Positions 1-5,675 of a stretch of DNA of 7,120 bases are shown here, piece by piece; the first letter of the stretch is position 1, and each line of letters starts with the position of its first letter. The position numbers were made by a program, and so were the translations under genes. The DNA is taken from the NCBI GenBank assembly GCA_016203765.1, contig JACQMB010000036.1, forward strand, positions 1-7,120. The letters are read 5' to 3'. The DNA comes from Deltaproteobacteria bacterium (GTDB lineage: Bacteria; UBA10199; SPLOWO2-01-44-7). Under the pieces are notes generated by a model. It ran no database searches and had not been told where the DNA came from. It saw only the letters and a program-made list of their open reading frames with translations.

Positions 1-211
1 GGAGACGGCCCTCTGGGAGGCGCGGCGCTGTCTCTCGTGCGGCAACTGTTTTGAGTGTGACAATTGTTACGGGATCTGCCCCGACAACGCCGTGATCAAA
101 TTGAATCCCGGAAAGCACTACCAATTCAACTACGATTTCTGCAAGGGGTGCGGCCTCTGCTCGGCCGAATGCCCCTGCCACGCCATCGAGATGGTGCCGG
201 AGCGGAAGTGA
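1..211 (+). CDS. C-terminal end of a GltD-like FAD/NAD(P) oxidoreductase with 4Fe-4S clusters (partial)
   Basis: Only the last 69 residues are present; the first whole codon is at 2 and the TGA stop at 209-211. The fragment has two cysteine clusters. The first runs from the motif EARRCLSCGNCFECDNC to the CP at fragment residues 26-27 (Cys 10, 13, 16, 19, 22, 26). The second is CKGCGLCSAECPC (Cys 47, 50, 53, 57, 59). This resembles the ferredoxin-like tail of glutamate-synthase-small-subunit-like NAD(P)-binding oxidoreductases, which pass electrons between NAD(P)H, FAD and iron-sulfur clusters in the cytoplasm, often with 2-oxoacid:ferredoxin oxidoreductases. The catalytic FAD and NAD(P) domains would lie upstream of the window, so the exact partner and substrate cannot be judged. 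A stand-alone or fused ferredoxin subunit is the main alternative. The gene ends just before a strong terminator hairpin. Confidence 0.8.
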   Translation, partial: ETALWEARRCLSCGNCFECDNCYGICPDNAVIKLNPGKHYQFNYDFCKGCGLCSAECPCHAIEMVPERK

Positions 212-237
212 GGGGCGGTCTGCGCCCCCGCCAATAA

Positions 238-268
238 AAAACCCGCCCTGCGGGCGGGTTTTGTTTTT
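238..268. terminator. Bidirectional rho-independent terminator
   Basis: There is a perfect 11-bp inverted repeat with a 3-base loop: AAAACCCGCCC at 238-248, TGC, then GGGCGGGTTTT at 252-262. On the plus strand it is followed by GTTTTT (263-268), which suits termination of the oxidoreductase gene 26 bases upstream. On the minus strand the stem runs into TTTTTT (complement of 236-241), directly downstream of the tRNA 3' end, so the same hairpin can end the convergent tRNA transcript. Confidence 0.9.
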
Positions 269-344
269 GGTAGCGGGGCCGGGATTTGAACCCGGGACCT
301 CTAGGTTATGAGCCTAGCGAGCTACCAGGCTGCTCCACCCCGCA
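268..344 (-). tRNA. Initiator tRNA-Met (CAU), CCA encoded
   Basis: The reverse complement folds into a full 77-nt cloverleaf. The acceptor stem is GCGGGG/CCCCGC at positions 2-7/66-71. The D stem is GAGC/GCTC and the D loop carries GG and TA. The anticodon arm is CTAGG-CTCATAA-CCTAG with anticodon CAT. The T arm is CCGGG-TTCAAAT-CCCGG, followed by discriminator A73 and an encoded CCA. Initiator identity rests on the unpaired 1-72 position (T1 and T72) and the A11-T24 pair in the D stem, both known hallmarks of bacterial tRNA-fMet. The anticodon stem has A29-T41, G30-C40, G31-C39 instead of the usual three G-C pairs. The gene is convergent with the oxidoreductase gene and has its own promoter. 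Confidence 0.95.
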
Positions 345-364
345 ATTTTTCAAAGAACGGAGAA

Positions 365-393
365 CTTCTAGTGGAAAGCGGAAGGAATGTCAA
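365..393 (-). promoter_or_regulatory. Sigma70-type promoter for the initiator tRNA
   Basis: Read on the minus strand, a perfect TTGACA -35 box (388-393) is followed by a 17-base spacer and a TAGAAG -10 box (365-370, 4 of 6 consensus bases). Transcription would begin about 7 bases further on, near 358, leaving a leader of about 14 nt before the mature tRNA 5' end at 344. The ideal spacing and the position just upstream of the tRNA support the call. Confidence 0.7.
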
Positions 394-439
394 CTCAGTG
401 TCAGACCGAATTTTTTTACGTCGCGTTCAATAGGCGGTG

Positions 440-853
440 TCATAGGCTTTGGGTAATCGTCCGATCAAATCGGTCCAAGAGCGGGCGATAATCGCAATAA
501 AGTAAAGTGGTCTGGTCCTCGAAGTTTAAGCGGGCCTTGGGATTCTTGTCATACAGCGCTTTTCCGTAGCGAACGACGTGAAAACGAAGTTCCAGCCCCG
601 CGTCTCTCAAGAAGATAATATCGATGACATCGTTTTTCAGTGTCCGGGGGGAAATCTTGCAGAAAAGGTCATAAAGCTCGAAGTAAAGGTCATCCCCTCT
701 GGCGTGCCCCTTTTCTTTCAGCAAAACTGCGTAGTCGTAATCGGATAAAGGCCCGGCCTCTTCCTGGACCCTGGAGCCAAAAAGATAAATGGCTTGGACT
801 CCCAGTTGATCCAAGCGTTGTCTCTGTTGAGCATTAAAAGAGGGAAATCTCAT
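440..853 (-). CDS. MntA-type minimal nucleotidyltransferase (orphan antitoxin-like)
   Basis: The 137-residue protein has the MNT-family active site. GS at residues 26-27, ten residues, then DYD at 38-40 fits the GSX10DXD signature of MntA-type adenylyltransferases, and the third acidic position is probably D75 or D78 in NDVIDII. The C-terminal layout (RYGKALYDK, then an F-x-D helix ending near a Tyr-Arg-rich tail) also fits the family, and the length is typical. In type VII toxin-antitoxin pairs, MntA AMPylates and silences a HEPN ribonuclease encoded next to it. No separate HEPN gene is adjacent here: a tRNA lies on one side and gene A ends 64 bp upstream on the other. The ATG has no clear Shine-Dalgarno sequence and a possible promoter ends only 10 bases before it. 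It may be cotranscribed with A, since I see no good terminator between them. Family assignment is firm; the antitoxin role is inferred. Confidence 0.85.
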   Translation of the reverse strand: MRFPSFNAQQRQRLDQLGVQAIYLFGSRVQEEAGPLSDYDYAVLLKEKGHARGDDLYFELYDLFCKISPRTLKNDVIDIIFLRDAGLELRFHVVRYGKALYDKNPKARLNFEDQTTLLYCDYRPLLDRFDRTITQSL

Positions 854-863
854 CGTGTGGAAA

Positions 864-891
864 ATTTAACATGACCTTGATCAAGGCGCAA
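864..891 (-). promoter_or_regulatory. Possible promoter with palindromic operator upstream of the MNT gene
   Basis: On the minus strand a TTGCGC box (886-891, 4 of 6) and a TTAAAT box (864-869, 4 of 6) are separated by 16 bases. The perfect 12-bp palindrome CCTTGATCAAGG (875-886) fills most of that spacer, a position where a bound repressor would block polymerase. The boxes are weak, and the -10 element is 10 bases from the ATG, so a transcript would be nearly leaderless. The palindrome is not a good terminator, because it has no proper loop or following T run. Confidence 0.3.
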
Positions 892-917
892 GAAGTTAAA
901 TAAAGATGGGTGTGCGT

Positions 918-3572
918 TCAACGCGGGAGCAGGGCCCGCAAGACGTCGGTCAGCCAATCAAATTCATCGGGGCGGTCGGGGAGCAGTTCCAGGGGGTTTG
1001 TCTCATCCGCTTCCGAACGGCGCAGGGGAATCACCTTTCCACCCCTTTTCTCTTCCCATCGCCGACGGAGTTCTTCCACTTCGTCCCGTGGGATTGGGTC
1101 GTCCAAATTTTTTATCACCCCTCTCCTGAACAATTCCATCCTAAAGGCCACCACCCCCCGCAAGGCCGCCCATCTTAACTGGGATTGAGAGAGGGCCCCT
1201 GCAACGCTTCCGAAGATCAACCGCCCGTTGGCCCAAAAGAGGACGCCCGCGAGCAACAACTCGTGAACAAAAAACCGCCCGTAGGATTCCAGGGGATGTA
1301 TCGTTTGCTGATACGCCTCCGGCATTCCGTCGCGAAAAACCTGGAAGGCTTTTTGAAAGGGGGCGCTTGCTCGGTTGGCGTTGAGGATCATTTGTACCAC
1401 TGACTCATCGAGGTCCATGGCAGTGTTTGTGACTTCGATTTCCAAGGGGCGCAAATCGACCACGGGAGTTTGAAAATCGAGCCGCACCCGGATGGTTCCC
1501 CCGTCCTCCTCCACCCGCATCGTCCACTCCAGCATCTCGACGTAGGTTTTCAACACAAGATCACCGGCCGGATCGGGGGGCCAGGTTTGGGGTTGGAAGA
1601 ACGGATAGGTAATGGGTTGGGTTTGGGGGATGCCTTGAAACTGCAAGCCGTTTGAGGATTGCGAAACTTCGGGAAAATTGCGTTTCAGCCAGTCAATCAG
1701 GGTATCTGCCAGTTCGATTCGGGAGTGGGGCGCCTGGTACGTCAAGACAAAATCGCCCTTTGTTAAACTTCTTTCCACCCAGGCGTAAGGATTGGGAATG
1801 GCTTGAATGCTCTCTTCCCAGGGAATTTTCCCATTTTTTATTTTGCGGTAGCCATTGTGGACCTGTTCCATGCCGGAGAGCATTTGGATCACGGAACTGA
1901 ATAAATTGTTGAACAGCCCCGCGACGGCCGGTTCGATCTTTGCCTCTTCCCGCAGGCGCAAAATGGCTTTGTAGAAGATGTAATGGTGTCGGATGAGCTC
2001 TTTAAAACCGGTCAGGTCATCGGCTTTCAGTTTTTGAACGCTGTCGTAAAGCCGGTGGGTCGCCGCCTCCAGTTCCGCCACCGCCTCCTTGCCCGCCTCC
2101 AATTGTTCCTCCGGCGTCATTTGGGAGAGGAGTTCCGCCGAGAGGCGGGAGAAATCGAAGACCCCCTTGTCGCGAAATTCGTCGCGCTGATGTTTTAATT
2201 CGCCTTTCAAATGATCCTCCGAATAAACAACCGCCCCGACCGGCGCCAACAGCTTGAAAGTGGTCACTTCGCCCGGCACGGAGATTACCTTACCCTTCCA
2301 GCGATCGGCTTCCAGTCGTTTTCGGACAATGGCCAATCCGTGACCCTCCCCTTCGGTATGTTCGCGCCGGCCTTCCCAGACGGCCTCGGTGTCTTGAATT
2401 CCCAAACCGTTGTCCGAAACGGTCAGTGCCCGCTCCAGCGGGTGCCAATCGATGTGAATCCATTTTTCCGGTTTGGAATCGACGGCGTATTTGACGGCGT
2501 TGTGGATCAGTTCGACAAGGCTGGCGACAAGATTGTCTGTTTGCCCCTTGACGATCTCGATCCCTTGGGGGAGATCGATCCTGACTTCTATCCCTTTGGC
2601 GGCAATACCGAGGGCATTCTTCAAAACGGCGGTGCGGGCTAGGCCAAGCAGTTCGAACTCGGAACCCAGGCCGGCAAAAGCCATGGCATTGAGGGACTTG
2701 ATATTGCCCTCGCTCATCCATGTTGAAGTAATCTGAAAGTGGAGAAGAATCCGGCCGACGCCATCATGCAAGAGGATGTTCGCTTCATGGTTTTTTCTCC
2801 AGTCCGCTATCGCTTTTGCCTTTATGTCGTCTATCGCATTCAGAAAAGAATCCAACCCGTTGGAAAGAATTTCCAGCCGCCGGGCGAGCCGGTTGTCCGG
2901 TTGCGCCCTGCCGGCGAGCAGGTCCTCGAGGATTTTATCGTATTCCCTTTGCAAGAGTGCGTTGGCGATGCGCGCGAAAGTAAGCCGATCCGGGGCGGCC
3001 GCCAGGGATACGAGCTCTTCCCGCCGTTCGACCAGGACCACTGCTGTCAGCGCCATCGACGATTCTCCGTCGGCTATTGCGCAAAGGGTATTCCAAGCGT
3101 TGGCATCCCCAAACGCCGCCATGGCGGCAATCCGGCACAAAGTTTTTTTGGCCTCATGGAGGTTCTTTCCCTCGGCAGTATCTCTTTCTATCGTTTGAAT
3201 TTGGTGCGCGATGCCGGCGTTGGCAATGGCGGCGGCGAAGCAGTGGAATTTGTTTTGTCCGAAAAGTTGGGCACGGCGAATCATGGCCTGCCATTGGGGC
3301 TCGGAGAGAGATCGCATCCGGCGGGCGATCCGTTCCTTTTGCTCACTCATCCTGTCTTGGTTTTTTTCCTCCATCGCCGTTTGATAGGTTTGGTAAAGAT
3401 CCGCCAATTCTCCCGGCGCCGGCCCGGCCTCAAAAAAAGAAAGGGTCTCGGCCGACAAAACATCGGCCTCGTCCACCGCGCTGGCGGCGGCCATGGGATC
3501 GGCCAGGTGGGATAACTCGACCCCCGGCGCTCCCAAAACACCAAAAACAGTGATGGCGGCCGGATTAGTCAT
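918..3572 (-). CDS. Gene A: unrecognised modular protein with histidine-kinase-like ATPase core and C-terminal WPPDP domain
   Basis: 884 residues from the MTNPAAI start at 3572. The frame is open to 3641, but the MTNPAAI start is shared with gene B, and a 1-base indel just upstream puts the two upstream readings in different frames, so the upstream part is not coding. Modules: shared N-terminal module 1-125; helical linker; HATPase_c domain about 320-440 with N box ELIHNAVKYA (354-363), G1 DNGLGI (387-392) and G2 GEGHGLAIV (408-416). The motif LLHDGVGR with His269, 88 residues before the N-box Asn, resembles a HisKA_3 H box. A helical region 480-600 follows, then one W-P-P-D-P domain (621-700) and an unassigned, partly hydrophobic C-terminus with a charged tail. 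I see no signal peptide, clear membrane span or receiver domain, so it is probably cytoplasmic. GHKL ATP binding is well supported; kinase activity and biological role are not. A short GA-rich stretch (ATAAGAG) precedes the start. Confidence 0.85.
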   Translation of the reverse strand: MTNPAAITVFGVLGAPGVELSHLADPMAAASAVDEADVLSAETLSFFEAGPAPGELADLYQTYQTAMEEKNQDRMSEQKERIARRMRSLSEPQWQAMIRRAQLFGQNKFHCFAAAIANAGIAHQIQTIERDTAEGKNLHEAKKTLCRIAAMAAFGDANAWNTLCAIADGESSMALTAVVLVERREELVSLAAAPDRLTFARIANALLQREYDKILEDLLAGRAQPDNRLARRLEILSNGLDSFLNAIDDIKAKAIADWRKNHEANILLHDGVGRILLHFQITSTWMSEGNIKSLNAMAFAGLGSEFELLGLARTAVLKNALGIAAKGIEVRIDLPQGIEIVKGQTDNLVASLVELIHNAVKYAVDSKPEKWIHIDWHPLERALTVSDNGLGIQDTEAVWEGRREHTEGEGHGLAIVRKRLEADRWKGKVISVPGEVTTFKLLAPVGAVVYSEDHLKGELKHQRDEFRDKGVFDFSRLSAELLSQMTPEEQLEAGKEAVAELEAATHRLYDSVQKLKADDLTGFKELIRHHYIFYKAILRLREEAKIEPAVAGLFNNLFSSVIQMLSGMEQVHNGYRKIKNGKIPWEESIQAIPNPYAWVERSLTKGDFVLTYQAPHSRIELADTLIDWLKRNFPEVSQSSNGLQFQGIPQTQPITYPFFQPQTWPPDPAGDLVLKTYVEMLEWTMRVEEDGGTIRVRLDFQTPVVDLRPLEIEVTNTAMDLDESVVQMILNANRASAPFQKAFQVFRDGMPEAYQQTIHPLESYGRFFVHELLLAGVLFWANGRLIFGSVAGALSQSQLRWAALRGVVAFRMELFRRGVIKNLDDPIPRDEVEELRRRWEEKRGGKVIPLRRSEADETNPLELLPDRPDEFDWLTDVLRALLPR
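1473..1712 (-). repeat. WPPDP domain copy in gene A (residues 621-700)
   Basis: The segment begins around LADTLIDWLK, contains TWPPDP, then L-x-x-x-V-E-M-L-E-W-T-M and an acidic turn followed by TIRVRLDF. It matches the pattern of the two copies in gene B: an amphipathic helix with WLK, a G-x-x-x-L strand, W-P-P-[DN]-P, a leucine-rich helix ending in W-[KT]-M, and a final I-x-V-x-V/L strand. The similarity was found by eye and the domain is not one I recognise. Confidence 0.6.
2325..2768 (-). other. Histidine-kinase-like core of gene A (H-box-like motif to G2 box)
   Basis: This spans the possible phosphoacceptor His269 (codon at 2766-2768) in LLHDGVGR, the N box (2484-2513), DNGLGI and the GHGLAIV box. 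The L-H-D-x-x-G pattern and the spacing to the N box fit HisKA_3 (DesK/NarX-like) dimerisation domains. The usual upstream E-R-x-R-I-A-x-E leader is missing (the sequence reads RKNHEANI), so phosphotransfer is uncertain while ATP binding is likely. Confidence 0.6.
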
Positions 3573-3643
3573 CTTGCTACTCTTATCGGCAAAGCCCAAA
3601 TATTGTTGCTTAAATCTTTCGGGGCCGCTAAATTGGCCCACCC
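3573..3643. promoter_or_regulatory. Upstream region of gene A (copy of the A/B-alr divergent promoter region)
   Basis: These 71 bp separate the gene A start from the truncated alr start. For gene A (minus strand) the sequence ends GATAAGAGTAGCAAG before ATG, with AAGAG as a modest ribosome binding site. On the plus strand TTGCTT, a 17-base spacer and TAAATT could form a weak promoter ending about 10 bases before the alr ATG; it would now drive only the alr remnant. The boxes are weak, so the exact promoters are uncertain. Confidence 0.45.
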
Positions 3644-3701
3644 ATGCGCTTGCGGCCTACATTTGCCCAAATCGATCTATCAGCCCTTAAACATAATTAC
3701 A
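3644..3701 (+). pseudogene. alr: alr 5' fragment (first 19 codons), truncated duplicate
   Basis: The fragment encodes MRLRPTFAQIDLSALKHNY, identical to residues 1-19 of the intact alr at 5748, then breaks off into unrelated sequence at 3702. The frame stays open by chance to 3952, giving a 102-residue chimera, but it lacks the catalytic Lys37 region and everything after it, so it cannot be a racemase. Confidence 0.9.
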
Positions 3702-3938
3702 TCTGCCGGAATGGTATGAGGATTACAGCGCTTCTGCACCGCATTCAGGACTGCAGTATTTGTTGCCTCGGAAATATCGGGCGAAACAAAAGGAAAAAGA
3801 GAAAAACGAAGCGCCAGTATTCAATAGGAACGACGCAAATCGATCGGATAAGGGTCAGGCATGGGAGAATTTGGAGAAAAAAATGGACCACCGGGATGGC
3901 CTCGGTTTATCCAAAACAGGTCAACTCAAGTGTCCGTT
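3702..3938 (+). other. Unassigned spacer with a coding-like plus-strand frame, possible gene remnant
   Basis: This 237-bp stretch lies between the alr fragment and the gene B stop and matches nothing else in the window. On the plus strand, the frame set by 3700 reads HLPEWYEDYSASAPHSGLQY and continues with LLPRKYRAKQKEKEKNE, then WENLEKKMDHRDGLGL. It has no stop before it runs antisense into gene B, and its composition is protein-like (hydrophilic, aromatic and lysine-rich). It has no start codon of its own and is not in frame with the alr fragment. It could be the interior of a broken gene or simply an open frame. I do not recognise the family. Confidence 0.3.
3877..3901 (-). terminator. Possible rho-independent terminator of gene B
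   Basis: Read on the minus strand, GGCCA (3897-3901) and TGGTCC (3885-3890) form a short GC-rich stem with one bulged base and a 6-base loop, followed one base later by a run of seven T (complement of 3877-3883). It lies 37 bases after the gene B stop. The stem is short, so this is a moderate call. Confidence 0.4.
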
Positions 3939-5675
3939 TCATTGGGGCATAAGCACCCGCACCTTGATGGTTTCGTCGGTATGCTCTACAACCATTTTCC
4001 ATCCCAACAGGCCGAGGAGATTTTGCAAAACGGCATCCTCCGTGGGATTGGGGGGCCACGCCAAGAAGGTATCGGAGACCTCCAAATCGGGCAGATAGCT
4101 TAATACCCATTCTCCATTGTCCCAATGTTCCTCCAGAGATTCCCGTTTCAACGTATAGATCAGGTGCTTGGCCAGATCTTTGTGATGGGCCGGAATGGAG
4201 ACGCGCGTATCGACCTGGATCATTTTTGGATTTAGGGCCGCTCGAACATAATTTATAGCCTGACCCCAGTCCCATTTTTTACTTTTCAAATTTGCAACGG
4301 CGTGGTTTAATCCATTTCTCACTATCAACAAAATGGCATTTGTTCCGCGCAACGCATTGATTAAAACCTCCACCGCCGGATCTTCCGGCCGGGGAAAACG
4401 CAAGGCGAGTGAAGGAATTTCGTCTTCATGGAGCTTTTTGCCAATGGTGCGCAATGCCTCCAGATCACCTTCTATCAAGTTTTTAACCTCCTCAACAATT
4501 TCAATCGCGCGGGGGAGCATGTACCGCGCCAATTGAAATCCCAAAGCGATCGGGTCTTCAGCCTTGCGGTTCGTCTCACCGATCGTCCAGTTTCCAAAAT
4601 CAACATATAGAATAATCCGGCCGAATTCGTCTGCAGGCTGGATCTCCATTTTCCAGCCGAGCCATTTCAGAAGGGCCTGCAGGTTCCGACTATTTGGATC
4701 GGGAGGCCATGTGATGAGGTCGTAGGGCCCAAGGAGAGGGGAAAAACCGGCCCGCTCCTCCTTGAAGAGGGTTAACTTCCATCGTCCCTTTTCCCAAACC
4801 GAATGTTCAGCGTTAGTTTTTAGCCAGCCGACCAGGTCTTTTTGCCACTTGGTCCGTCCTAAATGGGAATAGAATCCATTTTGACCTGCCACCCTGTAGG
4901 CTCTTTGGGGAACAGCCAGAAGGCGAATGCGATCAACCTGTTCGCGCCAGCTCCGGGGACGTTTTCGTTTAAACAGGCCTTGGACCTCGCAAGAGGTTCC
5001 TCGCAAAAGGGCTTCGGCCCCCTCAAAAATATAGTTGGAAGGTCCCCTCAGCGTGGGCAAATGCATTTTGCGGAATAGCCGGATCTCACTCCAAATTTCC
5101 TTCGCCTTCTCTGTGTCTCCTTCCCGCAGGACAGTAACCCTTTGCACCCAATCGACCACATTGGCTTCCAACAGGCGATGGAGCTGAATTTGAAGCTTCA
5201 ACTTTTCCTGTACGGAGAGACTTCGTTGCCGCCAACGCGTTTTTGCCTCAACAAGTTCGGCCGGGCTGAGAGGCGGCGGCTCCTTAGCCAAGATGTTGTC
5301 CAGGGTGGGGTTGTCTTGAATCCGGTGGGCGATGCCGATGTTGACGACGGCGGCGGCGAAGCGATTCAAATCATTATTTTCAAAGCATCGGATCGATGAA
5401 CGCTTTCTTTCCCATTGGTTGTCGGAAAACATGCTCACACGATGGCTAAGTACCGCCTTCATCGCCAGGGCATCTCTCAACCGACCCTTTTCAAGGTCCG
5501 AGAGGTATCGGGCAAAATGCTCCGGGGTCTCTTCAAAAAGAATGGCGGCATCGGCCGACAAAACATCAGCACCATCGATGGCTTGCCCGGCGGCGGCCGG
5601 GCTGGTCAGGTGGGATAACTCAATCCCCGGCGCTCCCAAAACACTAAAAACATTGATGGCGGCCGGATTGGTCAT
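3939..5675 (-). CDS. Gene B: unrecognised paralogue of gene A with two WPPDP domains
   Basis: 578 residues from MTNPAAI at 5675; the frame extends to 5774 across the alr start, but that stretch differs in frame from the homologous region before gene A and is rejected as coding. Residues 1-125 align with gene A (VF-x-VLGAPG-x-ELSHL, ADVLSA, RFAAA/CFAAA, GIAH-x-IQ). Residues 126-270 are helical and charged, with no counterpart seen in A, and there is no ATPase domain. W-P-P-D-P domain 1 is at 279-360, a helical bridge follows at 380-480, and domain 2 (W-P-P-N-P) is at 499-576, ending the protein. The bridge resembles A residues 520-600 (PAV-x-x-L, a conserved Trp at 470) and carries RNGLNH (453-458), an R-x4-H motif. 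No signal peptide or membrane span is seen. The gene is divergent from alr with a 72-bp gap. Its function is unknown. Confidence 0.85.
   Translation of the reverse strand: MTNPAAINVFSVLGAPGIELSHLTSPAAAGQAIDGADVLSADAAILFEETPEHFARYLSDLEKGRLRDALAMKAVLSHRVSMFSDNQWERKRSSIRCFENNDLNRFAAAVVNIGIAHRIQDNPTLDNILAKEPPPLSPAELVEAKTRWRQRSLSVQEKLKLQIQLHRLLEANVVDWVQRVTVLREGDTEKAKEIWSEIRLFRKMHLPTLRGPSNYIFEGAEALLRGTSCEVQGLFKRKRPRSWREQVDRIRLLAVPQRAYRVAGQNGFYSHLGRTKWQKDLVGWLKTNAEHSVWEKGRWKLTLFKEERAGFSPLLGPYDLITWPPDPNSRNLQALLKWLGWKMEIQPADEFGRIILYVDFGNWTIGETNRKAEDPIALGFQLARYMLPRAIEIVEEVKNLIEGDLEALRTIGKKLHEDEIPSLALRFPRPEDPAVEVLINALRGTNAILLIVRNGLNHAVANLKSKKWDWGQAINYVRAALNPKMIQVDTRVSIPAHHKDLAKHLIYTLKRESLEEHWDNGEWVLSYLPDLEVSDTFLAWPPNPTEDAVLQNLLGLLGWKMVVEHTDETIKVRVLMPQ
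3948..4181 (-). repeat. WPPDP domain copy 2 in gene B (residues 499-576)
   Basis: The copy starts KDLAKHLIYTLK, passes through GEWVLSYLP and AWPPNP, then LQNLLGLLGWKM and TIKVRV, and reaches the C-terminus. It aligns with copy 1 of the same protein at KDL, G-x-W-x-L, W-P-P-x-P, L-Q-x-L-L-x-x-L-G-W-K-M and the last strand. Confidence 0.75.
4302..4319 (-). other. RNGLNH motif in gene B (HEPN-like R-x4-H or degenerate ATPase N box)
   Basis: Codons AGA AAT GGA TTA AAC CAC encode Arg453 to His458 after a hydrophobic helix (NAILLIV). R-N-x-x-x-H is the classic catalytic signature of HEPN ribonucleases. The same residues (RNGLNHA) also resemble an ATPase N box such as RNALKHA, but no D-x-G-x-G box follows. 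A six-residue motif can occur by chance. Confidence 0.3.
4596..4841 (-). repeat. WPPDP domain copy 1 in gene B (residues 279-360)
   Basis: The copy reads KDLVGWLK, GRWKLTL, TWPPDP, LQALLKWLGWKM and RIILYVDF in order. It parallels copy 2 (3948-4181) and the single copy in gene A, suggesting an internal duplication of a roughly 80-residue helix-strand domain that I cannot match to a known family. Confidence 0.75.

Larger units (their letters stand above)
3504..3701. repeat. Duplicated divergent promoter block, copy 1 (gene A start / alr 5' fragment)
   Basis: This block matches 5607-5805 with 12 substitutions and one 1-base indel by my hand alignment (about 93-94% identity). It contains the first codons of gene A, the intergenic region and 58 bp of alr coding sequence. 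Similarity stops sharply at 3701/5805, inside the alr reading frame. The 58-bp alr part has one difference, a synonymous GAT/GAC at Asp11. Confidence 0.95.

Noticed and set aside
767..788. Hydrophobic stretch as a membrane span in gene A (given here as protein residues 767-788)
   Set aside because: The segment FFVHELLLAGVLFWANGRLI is broken by His, Glu, Asn and Arg and looks more like a buried helix than a transmembrane segment.
2290..2721. 143-codon minus-strand frame within gene A
   Set aside because: It overlaps the ATPase boxes of gene A in another frame and is arginine-rich, as expected for a frame-shifted shadow of GC-rich coding DNA.
2739..3515. 258-codon plus-strand open frame opposite gene A
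   Set aside because: It lies wholly antisense to the shared N-terminal and linker part of gene A, has no recognisable domain, and is explained by GC-rich codons leaving the opposite strand open.
3573..3641. N-terminal extension of gene A to 3641 (and of gene B to 5774)
   Set aside because: The DNA is conserved between copies, but a 1-base indel makes the two extensions read in different frames, so the protein upstream of MTNPAAI is not under selection.
3644..3952. A 102-residue protein starting at the duplicated alr ATG
   Set aside because: Only the first 19 codons are alr; the rest is unrelated sequence read in a chance frame running into the antisense of gene B.
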